From an uncultured Muribaculaceae bacterium (GTDB lineage Bacteria > Bacteroidota > Bacteroidia > Bacteroidales > Muribaculaceae): DNA of 64,000 nucleotides. Of the stretch, positions 42,970 to 51,896 are shown in pieces; the stretch's first letter is position 1; each line of letters begins with the position of its first letter. Position numbers and translations under genes: made by a program. Under the pieces are notes generated by a model that saw nothing but the letters and a program-made list of their open reading frames with translations, searched no databases and was not told where the DNA came from. The stretch spans positions 1 to 64,000 of the forward strand of contig CAJTUF010000014.1 in NCBI GenBank assembly GCA_910579675.1, given 5' to 3'.

Positions 42970-44433
42970 ATGGCCTTCACAAATAATATCATGATAGTCC
43001 GTCACCGGCTGCTCTCAGAGCTCGTAAAACTCTGGAACGCAGGCGAACTGATGGACAAAATAGACCGTCTGCCGGTCAACCTGAGCCCTCGCATGACCAA
43101 GCATCCCATGCGTTGCTGCGTGTACCATGAACGCGCTATGTGGAAATACAAGTCGCTTCCCCTCATGGGAATGGATCTGAGCGACGAGACCGACGAGCTC
43201 ACCCCTCTCTCCGAATACGCTGCCCGCGCCATAAAGCGTGCCACCGACGGCAAGCCCAAAGATAATATAATGTGTGTGATCGACGAGGCTTGCTCGGCAT
43301 GCGTCCACATCAACTACGAGATATCCAACCTTTGCCGTGGATGCGTGGCCCGTACATGTATACATAATTGCCCCAAAGGTGCTGTGAGCGTCAACCACGA
43401 AACAGGCAAAGCTTCTATCGACCACTCAAGCTGCATAAGCTGCGGCATTTGCTACAAGAGTTGCCCCTACCATGCCATTGTCTATATTCCCGTGCCATGC
43501 GAGGAAGCTTGTCCCGTCAAAGCCATACGCAAAGATGAAAACGGCGTGGAGCATATCGACGAAGACAAGTGCATCTACTGCGGCAAGTGTCTCAACGCAT
43601 GCCCCTTCGGCGCGATTTTCGAAATCTCGCAGACATTCGACGTCCTTGAAGGAATCCGTCAGGGTCACAAGACTATTGCGATTGTGGCGCCGTCGATACT
43701 CGGACAGTTCCAGGCCGCACCCGAACAGGTATATGGCGCGCTTCGCGCAGTAGGTTTTGCTGATGTGGTTGAAGTGGCGCAGGGAGCAATGGCTACCGTC
43801 GAACACGAAGCCGCCGAGCTCATGGAGAAAATCGGGGAGGGGCAGCCATTCATGACCACCTCCTGCTGTCCCAGCTACATAGAACTCGTGCGCAAGCATG
43901 TGCCGGCAATGCAGAAATATGTGAGCACCACAGGATCGCCAATGTACTACACGGCACGCATAGTCAAGGAGCAGCATCCCGATGCAAGGGTGGTGTTTAT
44001 CGGTCCCTGCCTTGCCAAGCGCAAGGAAGCGCAACGTGATGAGGCCGTGGATTTCGTCATGTCGTTTGAGGAGATCGCATCGGTACTCGATGGCATGGGT
44101 ATCGAAGTGGAATCTGCCACCCCGCATAATCCCGCCATACGTTCAGTCAGAGAGGCCCACGCCTTTGCACAAGCCGGCGGAGTTGCCGGTGCGGTCAAGG
44201 CCTACCTCAAACTCGACACCGACACTCTGCAGCACATCCAAGTGTCTGACCTCAACAAAAAGAATATCGCACTCCTCAACGGATATGCCCGTACAGGCAA
44301 AGCCCCAGGCAACTTCATCGAAGTAATGGCCTGCGAGGGTGGATGTATCACCGGCCCGAGCACCCACAATGTAGGTGTGGCCGGAAAGAAGAAGCTCAGT
44401 CAGGAGCTTGCCCGTCAGGAACTGACCTACTGA
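42970..44433 (+). CDS. hydA: [FeFe]-hydrogenase, probably group B
   Basis: A 487-residue enzyme that makes or uses H2. The N-terminal part has several [4Fe-4S] sites: CRGCVARTCIHNCPKGA near residue 122, CISCGICYKSCP near 156 and CIYCGKCLNACP near 198. The H-cluster domain has its three motifs as TSCCPSY (L1), GPCLAKRK (L2) and EVMACEGGCITGP (L3), so all four H-cluster cysteines are present. L1 with Tyr and L2 without the usual Met differ from group A, which supports group B, a type found in gut Bacteroidetes. The last residues overlap hydE by one base. Confidence 0.93.
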   Translation: MAFTNNIMIVRHRLLSELVKLWNAGELMDKIDRLPVNLSPRMTKHPMRCCVYHERAMWKYKSLPLMGMDLSDETDELTPLSEYAARAIKRATDGKPKDNIMCVIDEACSACVHINYEISNLCRGCVARTCIHNCPKGAVSVNHETGKASIDHSSCISCGICYKSCPYHAIVYIPVPCEEACPVKAIRKDENGVEHIDEDKCIYCGKCLNACPFGAIFEISQTFDVLEGIRQGHKTIAIVAPSILGQFQAAPEQVYGALRAVGFADVVEVAQGAMATVEHEAAELMEKIGEGQPFMTTSCCPSYIELVRKHVPAMQKYVSTTGSPMYYTARIVKEQHPDARVVFIGPCLAKRKEAQRDEAVDFVMSFEEIASVLDGMGIEVESATPHNPAIRSVREAHAFAQAGGVAGAVKAYLKLDTDTLQHIQVSDLNKKNIALLNGYARTGKAPGNFIEVMACEGGCITGPSTHNVGVAGKKKLSQELARQELTY

Positions 44434-45515
44434 TGACCTTGCACCATAGCATCGGTCGCGATCCATTGGAGGCGCTCATCAAAGGTGAGACGCTGCCCGA
44501 CCTCCTGATGGCCAGATTGCTCGATCCGATCTATGTGTCGGCAGAGCGGTTGGCCGAAGCTGCCTCCGATCTCACCCTCGCCATCCACGGCAACGGAGTG
44601 CTTGTGCGCGGACTTTTGGAGATAACAAATATTTGCCGGAACGGATGCCTCTACTGTGGCATCCGCGCCGGCAATAATTCCGTATCACGGTACTGTCTGG
44701 ATCAACAGCAGATCATGGATTGCTGCCGCGAGGCTTACGGCCTCGGATTCCGCACCATTGTGATGCAGGGCGGAGAGCATCCAACCACCGACCCAATGGT
44801 GGCTGACATAGTGGATCAGATCACCTCCACCCTGCCCGGATGTGCCGTGACACTGTCGCTCGGCGAAAGACCACACAAGGTCTATGAGATGTGGCGCGAA
44901 GCGGGAGCATCGCGCTATCTGCTCCGCCACGAGACCGCCTCACACTATCATTACTCTTCACTCCACCCAACAGGCATGACCCTCCTGACCAGACTGAAAT
45001 GTCTTGAATCCCTCCGTAGCCTCGGATATCAGGTAGGCACAGGGATGATGGTGGGATCTCCCGGTCAAGACCTAAGATGTCTTCTGTCCGATCTTCGGTT
45101 CATTAGGCAGTTCCGTCCCGAGATGGTTGGCATAGGCCCATTTATCCCCCATCCCGCCACACCGCTCGGGCACTACCCCGCAGGAAGCGTCGACACCACC
45201 CTGCGCCTGATATCCATCATAAGGCTCATGCTCCCCTCTGCCAACATACCAGCCACGACAGCATTGGCCACTCTCGCACCCGATGGCCGCAGGCGAGGGA
45301 TACTTGCCGGGGCCAATGTGGTGATGCCAAACATATCCCCGGCCCGGGTGCGGGCCGACTATGCCTTGTATTCAGGCAAAGCGTGTCTGGGAGCCGAAGC
45401 AGCCGAAGGTCTGGCCCTTCTGGCCGACGATCTCAACCTCATCGGACGAAGCATCGACTTCTCGCGAGGCGACTTCAAACCTCATGCTCCTCAATCCTTT
45501 ACCCATCAATCCTGA
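44433..45515 (+). CDS. hydE: [FeFe]-hydrogenase maturase HydE, radical SAM
   Basis: A 360-residue radical SAM enzyme that helps build the dithiolate bridge of the H-cluster. The cluster motif is C68-RNG-C72-LY-C75, followed by MQGGEHP near 110 and the GTGMMVGSPGQ loop. ATG 44433 overlaps the hydA stop by one base (TGATG). The longer frame inside hydA is not coding. Gene order hydA-hydE-hydG-hydF gives strong support. Confidence 0.95.
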   Translation: MTLHHSIGRDPLEALIKGETLPDLLMARLLDPIYVSAERLAEAASDLTLAIHGNGVLVRGLLEITNICRNGCLYCGIRAGNNSVSRYCLDQQQIMDCCREAYGLGFRTIVMQGGEHPTTDPMVADIVDQITSTLPGCAVTLSLGERPHKVYEMWREAGASRYLLRHETASHYHYSSLHPTGMTLLTRLKCLESLRSLGYQVGTGMMVGSPGQDLRCLLSDLRFIRQFRPEMVGIGPFIPHPATPLGHYPAGSVDTTLRLISIIRLMLPSANIPATTALATLAPDGRRRGILAGANVVMPNISPARVRADYALYSGKACLGAEAAEGLALLADDLNLIGRSIDFSRGDFKPHAPQSFTHQS

Positions 45516-45532
45516 CCACACCGTCTGCTATC

Positions 45533-46948
45533 ATGTATAATCCCAGATCAACCGACGCCACCGAGTTCATCGACCACGATGAAATCCTTGCCACCCTCGA
45601 CTATGCCGCCTCCAACCGGAGCAATATCCCGCTCATGCTTTCCATACTTGAGAAAGGGGCCCGGATGCAGGGTCTGACCCACCGCGAGGCACTGACCCTG
45701 CTCGAATGTGAGGACCGGGATATAATCGACGCCACCGCCGATTTGGCCCGTCAGATCAAACAGCGATTCTACGGCAACCGCATCGTGATGTTTGCCCCGC
45801 TATATCTCTCAAACTATTGCGTGAATGGATGCGTCTACTGCCCCTACCACAGCACCAACCGCGTCATTGCCCGCCGCAAACTTACTCAGGAGGAGATACG
45901 CCGTGAGGTAATAGCCCTTCAGGATATGGGCCACAAGAGACTCGCCCTTGAAGCCGGTGAGCACCCGACCATGAATCCGATCGAATATATCCTTGAGTCG
46001 ATCGACACCATCTACTCTATCCGCCATCGCAACGGAGTGATCAGGCGCGTCAATGTCAATATAGCTGCAACCACGGTTGAAAACTACCGCAAGCTGCGCG
46101 ACGCCGGAATAGGCACTTACATTCTTTTCCAGGAAACATATCATAAGGAAAACTATGAGCGCCTTCATCCAACCGGACCCAAAAGCGACTACCGCTACCA
46201 CACCGAGGCCATGGACCGCGCCATGCATGGCGGTATCGACGATGTGGGCCTCGGTGTGCTCTACGGCCTCAACACCTATCGCTACGACTTCACCGGACTG
46301 CTGATGCACGCCCGGCATCTCGAGGAGGTCTACGGTGTAGGGCCACACACCATAAGCGTCCCACGCATTTGCCCGGCCGATGACATCAACACTTCCGACT
46401 TTCCCGACGCAATCTCCGACGATCTTTTTTGTCGCATAATAGCTGTATTAAGGGTGGCCGTGCCTTACACCGGCATGATTGTGTCGACTCGCGAGTCGGC
46501 TGCTGTAAGGGCCAAGGCTCTGGAGATGGGGGTGTCGCAGATCAGCGGCGGCAGCCGCACCAGTGTCGGAGGATATACCGATACGTCGCGCGACGACGAC
46601 TCTGCGCAATTCGACATATCTGATCGCCGCACACTCGACGAAGTGACCTCATGGCTCCTCGACTCGGGCCATATTCCGAGCTTCTGCACCGCCTGCTACC
46701 GCGAGGGACGCACGGGCGACCGGTTCATGTCGCTCGTCAAGACTGGCAACATAGCGCGGTGTTGCGCCCCAAATGCCCTCTTTACCCTCAAGGAGTATCT
46801 CGAAGATTATGCCGGTGCCGATGTGAAGCGTAAGGGACTCGCGGCTATCGAGAGGGAGCTGGCAGCGCTCCCCGACGAGCGGATCCGCGAAATCACATCG
46901 CGCCGGCTTGCCGAAATAAGTGCCGGGAAGCGCGACTTCCGATTCTGA
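45533..46948 (+). CDS. hydG: [FeFe]-hydrogenase maturase HydG, tyrosine lyase
   Basis: A 471-residue radical SAM tyrosine lyase that makes CO and cyanide ligands. The SAM cluster is C96-VNG-C100-VY-C103. The C-terminal auxiliary-cluster motif CTAC with 22 residues to a CC pair (SFCTACYREGRTG then IARCC) is intact. SGGSRTSVGGY is also present. Start at ATG 45533, 17 bases after hydE. The upstream extension of the frame lies within hydE. Confidence 0.95.
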   Translation: MYNPRSTDATEFIDHDEILATLDYAASNRSNIPLMLSILEKGARMQGLTHREALTLLECEDRDIIDATADLARQIKQRFYGNRIVMFAPLYLSNYCVNGCVYCPYHSTNRVIARRKLTQEEIRREVIALQDMGHKRLALEAGEHPTMNPIEYILESIDTIYSIRHRNGVIRRVNVNIAATTVENYRKLRDAGIGTYILFQETYHKENYERLHPTGPKSDYRYHTEAMDRAMHGGIDDVGLGVLYGLNTYRYDFTGLLMHARHLEEVYGVGPHTISVPRICPADDINTSDFPDAISDDLFCRIIAVLRVAVPYTGMIVSTRESAAVRAKALEMGVSQISGGSRTSVGGYTDTSRDDDSAQFDISDRRTLDEVTSWLLDSGHIPSFCTACYREGRTGDRFMSLVKTGNIARCCAPNALFTLKEYLEDYAGADVKRKGLAAIERELAALPDERIREITSRRLAEISAGKRDFRF

Positions 46949-46957
46949 CCAATCGAA

Positions 46958-48172
46958 ATGACAATGAACGATTCAACTCCATCTTCCGACCGCCTGCATA
47001 TAGTGATCGCAGGCCGATGCAACAGCGGCAAGTCGGCTCTCATCAATGCCTTATGCGGCCAGCAGGTTGCTATCGTGGCCGACCACCCCGGCACCACCAC
47101 TGATCCGGTGAGGAAAGCGATAGAGCTGCCAGGAGCCGGGGCCTGCGTGATAGTCGACACCGCCGGGTTCGATGACAATTCAGACATCCTTGGCAACGCT
47201 CGTATGGAGCGTAGCCGCAGCGAGATTGAGCGTGCCGATATTGTGATAGCTGTCGCCGATGCTGACGACCCCGTCTGGTCGGCCGGTTTCATCGACAGCC
47301 TCCGGCAGCCGGGGCGTCCTGTTATCGCCGTGATGGCTAAGTCCGACCTCGACACCACCACTTCACGTCTCGACACCCTGGCAAAAGCCTGCCAATGTCG
47401 GGTCATAGCCGTAAGCTCACTGAGCGGCAAAGGCATCGACTCCCTAATTGAAGCTATAGCAGAAGCGGCAAAGACCGACCGCCCAACGATCACAGGAAAT
47501 CTTGTGTCGCCCGGCGACACCGTGGTGCTCGTGATGCCTCAGGATCCGCAGGCTCCGCGTGGTCGGTTGATCCTTCCTCAGGTACAAACCCTGCGCGAGC
47601 TGCTCGACAAGGGGTGTACAGCCATTTGCACATCGCCCGACCGCCTCTCATCCACTCTCGCCTCCCTGACTCAGTCGCCAAGTCTTGTCATAACCGACTC
47701 GCAGGTTTTTGGGGCGGTTGCCGCGGCCGTGAGCCCCGATATTCCCCTCACCTCCTTCTCCGTGCTCATGGCAGGCTACAAGGGCGATATCGACCTTTTT
47801 GTGAGGGGTGCTGAAGCCATCACCTCACTCGGCTCAGGATCAAGGGTTTTGATTGCCGAAGCTTGTTCCCACAAACCTATGGCTGAGGATATTGGCCGCG
47901 TCAAGATCCCTCGCCTGCTCCATAAGCTCGCGGGCGACGGTATCAGCATCGACATAACCGGAGGCAGCGATTTCCCGGCCGATCTCACCCCCTACGATCT
48001 CGTGATCCATTGTGGGGGATGTATGTTTACCCGCCGCCATGTGCTGACGAGGGTGAGTCGGGCAGAGGCAGCCGGAGTGCCGGTGACCAACTACGGCATC
48101 TTTCTCGCTACAGTAGCGGGCATTATGCCCCGCGTGGTATGGCCCTCTACCTCACGGCCAAATATAAATTAA
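46958..48172 (+). CDS. hydF: [FeFe]-hydrogenase maturase HydF, GTPase
   Basis: A 404-residue GTPase scaffold that receives the diiron precluster. The GTPase domain has AGRCNSGKSALINAL (P loop near residue 18), DHPGTTTDPV, DTAGFDD and AKSDLD. The C-terminal FeS site uses EACSHKP and HCGGC (about residues 306 and 354). Starts at ATG 46958 or 46964, 9 bases after hydG. It completes the maturation set. Confidence 0.94.
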   Translation: MTMNDSTPSSDRLHIVIAGRCNSGKSALINALCGQQVAIVADHPGTTTDPVRKAIELPGAGACVIVDTAGFDDNSDILGNARMERSRSEIERADIVIAVADADDPVWSAGFIDSLRQPGRPVIAVMAKSDLDTTTSRLDTLAKACQCRVIAVSSLSGKGIDSLIEAIAEAAKTDRPTITGNLVSPGDTVVLVMPQDPQAPRGRLILPQVQTLRELLDKGCTAICTSPDRLSSTLASLTQSPSLVITDSQVFGAVAAAVSPDIPLTSFSVLMAGYKGDIDLFVRGAEAITSLGSGSRVLIAEACSHKPMAEDIGRVKIPRLLHKLAGDGISIDITGGSDFPADLTPYDLVIHCGGCMFTRRHVLTRVSRAEAAGVPVTNYGIFLATVAGIMPRVVWPSTSRPNIN

Positions 48173-48207
48173 AGCCACACGCATTAATAAGCAATGCGCG
48201 TGGCCTT
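48173..48207 (+). terminator. hairpin after hydF
   Basis: AGCCACACGCATT and AATGCGCGTGGCCTT pair with one mismatch and a bulge. It overlaps the end of the hydF gene and lies convergent to the lipoprotein gene. Confidence 0.6.
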
Positions 48208-48228
48208 AACGTCGTATAATGTATGGTA

Positions 48229-48729
48229 TCACCGGGCTCCGGGGCGGAACGAGCCGCCTGCCGGGCGTGGTGGAGTAGTAGCAGGTGGGGTTGAATTATT
48301 ACCTCCCGGGCGCACTGTCGCACCGGGTCGAAGCACAGGCAATCCTGAACCTCCGACTACAGGGCCGGGACCGGTAGGATAGGGCCTCACAGTGCCTGCC
48401 GGAGGCACTACAGGCCGTGTGGGAAGAGGTGTCGGACGGTTTACCGGTATGCCCGGACGCATGGGTGGGCGAGGAGGAGGTGTTGTCCATCCAGGGGCGC
48501 CGATGCCCCATGCGGGGACACCGGCAATACCGCCGCTCCAGAAAGGTGGGTAGACGCCATCATCCCAAAAGCCAGTAATCGGGGTGCTCACCCCAACACC
48601 AATGTTTACTCCGGGCACAGGCGACATATTGAGCGACGTATCGAGCATCGGATCGCAACCGGCCATGACTATCATTGCAGTCAGGCCTGCTGTGGCCGCC
48701 ATTATATTATATAGTTTCGCGGTTTTCAT
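48229..48729 (-). CDS. proline-rich lipoprotein
   Basis: A 166-residue exported protein of unknown function. The signal sequence ends with the lipobox IVMAGC, so the cysteine at ~25 should be lipidated. The mature protein has a Pro/Gly-rich tail from residue ~70 with TTPPPRPPMRPG, VRPYPTGPGP and similar stretches, probably unstructured and perhaps wall-spanning. It is divergent from the barrel gene at 48926. Confidence 0.68.
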   Translation of the reverse strand: MKTAKLYNIMAATAGLTAMIVMAGCDPMLDTSLNMSPVPGVNIGVGVSTPITGFWDDGVYPPFWSGGIAGVPAWGIGAPGWTTPPPRPPMRPGIPVNRPTPLPTRPVVPPAGTVRPYPTGPGPVVGGSGLPVLRPGATVRPGGNNSTPPATTPPRPAGGSFRPGAR

Positions 48730-48925
48730 AGTGGTAGGTGACTTTAGTGTGTCTTTATATTATAATGGTTGACAGGGATTAAAAGTTGTTTATCCCGATC
48801 AAAAACTTTTCCAAGGGGAAATAAATTCGCATCGGCCGTTAAACCTTTCCACGCTCTATCAGTCAAAACTATCGACATCCATTACAATTTTTAAGTTAAA
48901 AACCACTTATTAACCCACAACAACC

Positions 48926-51781
48926 ATGGCAACAGCTCAACATCTAAGCCGTGTAGCGGCACTCCTGCTCGCGGCGGTGATGACTTCTCTCTCCTGTCTT
49001 GCTTATAACATTACCGGCTATGTGGTCGACCCTGAGGGCGAGATGCTACCGCAAGCGTCGATCCGACTCATCAAGGCCGCAAAAGACTCCACTTACATCG
49101 GCGGTGTCACCACCAATCTCGATGGATTCTTCTCTCTGACAAATGTAAAGAACGGCAAATACGTCGTTGAAATAAGCTACATAGGCTATGAGCCGGCTAA
49201 GCGCGACGTCATAGTCAAGGGCTCGAATGTGAAACTCGACTCCATACGCCTCAGCGAAGGTGGCATAGCCCTCCGCGAGGTCATGGTGACGGGTGTCAGA
49301 ACTCCGGTAAAGGTGATGGAAGACACGGTGGAATACGATGCCGGTGCTTACAAAACACAACCCAACGCCGTGGTTGAAGACCTCCTCAAGCGACTGCCTG
49401 GCGTTGAGGTGGCCGACGACGGTTCCATCACTGCCAATGGCAAGACTGTGAGCAAAATCCTGCTCGATGGCGAAGAATTTTTCAGTGATGATCCTAAAGT
49501 GGCATCGAAAAACCTCCCGGTTGAGATGATCCAGAAGCTGCAGGTGGTTGACCGCAAGAGCGATCTCGCTCGAATGACCGGTGTCGACGACGGCGAAGAC
49601 GAGACGGTGATAAACCTCACCGTTAAACCCGGCATGAAAAACGGTTGGTTTGGAACGATGGAGGGCGGATATGGTACCGACGACAGGTATAAGGGCACCT
49701 TCAATGTCAACCGACTCTGGGGCGACAACCAAAGCATCACCTTGCTTGGCAATTTCAACAACGTCAATGAAGAGGGCTTTACCGACTCAAACGGCAGCCG
49801 TTTCCGCCGATGGGGTGGCAACAGCGGCATCAACACCACTCAGAGCTTCGGCCTCAACTTCAATGTGGGCAACAAACAGATTTTCCGCGCCGGTGGCAGC
49901 GTGATCTACAGCCACTCCGACCGCAACACTCTCACATCGAGCGAACGCACCAATAAGCTCAACGATGTGACTAAATATGAATCGTCGGCTTCCGACAAAA
50001 CCAACAAGAGCAACAATGTGAGAGGCGATTTCCGCATACAGTGGAAACCCGACTCCTTCAACACCCTCGAAGTTCGACCCAACTTCTCGCTCAACTACTC
50101 CGATACATGGAGCACCGACTCTACCCTCCGCCGCGACATTAACAATGCAAATGTCAACCGCAACTTCTCCACCGACTCAAGCAATGGCCACTCATTCTCG
50201 GGAGGTGTAAGGCTCATCTACAACCATAACTTCCGCCGCCGCAAGGGTCGTTCATTTTCTGTAATGGCCAACTACAGCCACACCAATACCGAAGAGGACG
50301 AAAACGCCTACAACGAAATTTTCTACTGGAAGCGCCTGCCTTCGCTCCTCAACGACTCCACCGACATCTACGACCAGATTTTCGACAATCATACCTGGAA
50401 CGACAACGTCGTTGCACGGCTGAGCTGGACCGAACCGCTCGGAGATGTAAAAAACGGCAACTTCCTCACTCTCAGCTACCGGATGCAGTATCGCTGGAAC
50501 AATGCCGACAAGCTCGTCTACGACCATCCGGTGATTTGGCCCGACGGCACCATCGGGCGCCCGTCGATCGACTACTCCCAATTGATACTCAACGACACTC
50601 TCTCCAACCGCTTCCGCAACGACTACTTCAATCAGGAGATAAGTTTCGGCTTCAGGAAGGTCACCTCGGTCTACAACCTCAATGTAGGCGTCAACGTGGT
50701 GCCGCAGATGAGCCGCAGCCGTGACCTGATCATCGCCGAGCGCAACATACCGGCGCGCTGGGTGTGGAATTTCGCTCCTTTCCTCCGCTACCGCCACCGC
50801 TTCACCAAGACCATGAACCTGCAGGCCGATTACCGTGGACGCTCATCGCAGCCGTCGCTCACCCAATTGCAGCCGGTGCCCGACACCTCCGACCCTCTGC
50901 GCATAGTTGTGGGTAATCCAAACCTCGATCCATCCTATACCCACAACCTCAACATACGCTTCAACGACTTCAACGGCATGGCCCAACGCTCGTTCATGAC
51001 AATGCTTAACATCTCGATGACTCAAAACAGCATCGTGAGCCGCACATATACCAACGAGCTCGGCGCCCAGACACTGACCTACGAGAATGTGTCGGGAGTG
51101 TGGAGCGGACGGTTTATGGGTATGTTCAGCCAGCCTCTCCGCAACAAATACTGGAGCGTGAGCGCCAACGCATTCATCAACCTCAACCGCTCTGTGGGCT
51201 TTATCAACAACGAGCGCAATGCCTCTCTCTCCACCATGATCAATTTCATGCCCGGCATCGCTTTCCGCCCCGAAAATCTTGAGTTTGAACTGCGACCCCG
51301 CTATTCCTACCAGACATCAAGCAACTCGGTGAGCAGTGGCCGCAACAACTCCAATCCCGATCTCCACTCTTACGGTGGATCGTTCCGCGCCTACTGGTAC
51401 ATGCCCTTCGGGCTTACTCTGTCAAGCGATCTCTCGTATACCGCCACTTCGGGTTACGGTACAGGATACGACAAAAACGAATGGATCTGGAATGCTTCGA
51501 TATCCTACCAGACCCTGCGCGACAAGAGCCTCACATTCAGCATCAAGGGCTACGACCTACTCCATCAGCGCAAATCTGTTTCCTATCAGTCGCTCGCCGA
51601 GTACGACCTTACAAGCCGTGTCAACTCCCTCACACGCTACTTCATGGCAACTGTGGCATGGCGCTTCAACACTGTCGGCAAGGGTGCCCGCACTCAGGGT
51701 ATGGGCGACGGCCCCGGCGGTTTCGGTCCTCCTCACGGAGGTGGCCGCCACGGAGGCGGTGGCCCCGGACGACACTTCTGA
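48926..51781 (+). CDS. outer-membrane beta-barrel protein, TonB-receptor-like, with carboxypeptidase-regulatory domain
   Basis: A 951-residue exported protein. Signal peptide ends near CLAY. Residues ~25-105 form a CarboxypepD_reg-like beta sandwich (ITGYVVDPEGEMLPQASIRL). A plug-like region follows (VVEDLLKRLPGVEVADDGSI and KILLDGEEFFSDDP) and then a large barrel. The last ~30 residues are a Gly/His-rich tail (GFGPPHGGGRHGGGGPG) before a terminal HF. No SusD partner is adjacent, so it is not a classic SusC. It probably transports or displays an unknown ligand. Tail is discussed in findings. Confidence 0.85.
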   Translation: MATAQHLSRVAALLLAAVMTSLSCLAYNITGYVVDPEGEMLPQASIRLIKAAKDSTYIGGVTTNLDGFFSLTNVKNGKYVVEISYIGYEPAKRDVIVKGSNVKLDSIRLSEGGIALREVMVTGVRTPVKVMEDTVEYDAGAYKTQPNAVVEDLLKRLPGVEVADDGSITANGKTVSKILLDGEEFFSDDPKVASKNLPVEMIQKLQVVDRKSDLARMTGVDDGEDETVINLTVKPGMKNGWFGTMEGGYGTDDRYKGTFNVNRLWGDNQSITLLGNFNNVNEEGFTDSNGSRFRRWGGNSGINTTQSFGLNFNVGNKQIFRAGGSVIYSHSDRNTLTSSERTNKLNDVTKYESSASDKTNKSNNVRGDFRIQWKPDSFNTLEVRPNFSLNYSDTWSTDSTLRRDINNANVNRNFSTDSSNGHSFSGGVRLIYNHNFRRRKGRSFSVMANYSHTNTEEDENAYNEIFYWKRLPSLLNDSTDIYDQIFDNHTWNDNVVARLSWTEPLGDVKNGNFLTLSYRMQYRWNNADKLVYDHPVIWPDGTIGRPSIDYSQLILNDTLSNRFRNDYFNQEISFGFRKVTSVYNLNVGVNVVPQMSRSRDLIIAERNIPARWVWNFAPFLRYRHRFTKTMNLQADYRGRSSQPSLTQLQPVPDTSDPLRIVVGNPNLDPSYTHNLNIRFNDFNGMAQRSFMTMLNISMTQNSIVSRTYTNELGAQTLTYENVSGVWSGRFMGMFSQPLRNKYWSVSANAFINLNRSVGFINNERNASLSTMINFMPGIAFRPENLEFELRPRYSYQTSSNSVSSGRNNSNPDLHSYGGSFRAYWYMPFGLTLSSDLSYTATSGYGTGYDKNEWIWNASISYQTLRDKSLTFSIKGYDLLHQRKSVSYQSLAEYDLTSRVNSLTRYFMATVAWRFNTVGKGARTQGMGDGPGGFGPPHGGGRHGGGGPGRHF

Positions 51782-51798
51782 TCCAATCATCCAATCGA

Positions 51799-51821
51799 CG
51801 GTCGGCTCCAACAGCCGGCCG
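51799..51821 (+). terminator. hairpin after the barrel gene
   Basis: CGGTCGGCT and AGCCGGCCG pair (one G-U) around a five-base loop, then TTGATCTGTTTTA. A likely weak rho-independent terminator. Confidence 0.6.
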
Positions 51822-51896
51822 TTGATCTGTTTTATGCCGAACATGATGAGCGGCGGCGGCGTTATAGTGATACAATCATCAACATTCATCTCCGCC

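Noticed and set aside
48781..48810. Inverted repeat AAAAGTT ... AACTTTT upstream of the barrel gene
   Set aside because: Only 7 AT-rich bases per arm in an AT-rich gap, easily expected by chance.
48926..51781. SusC/SusD-type glycan utilisation locus
   Set aside because: No SusD-like lipoprotein or glycoside hydrolase is adjacent, and the protein resembles general barrel receptors.
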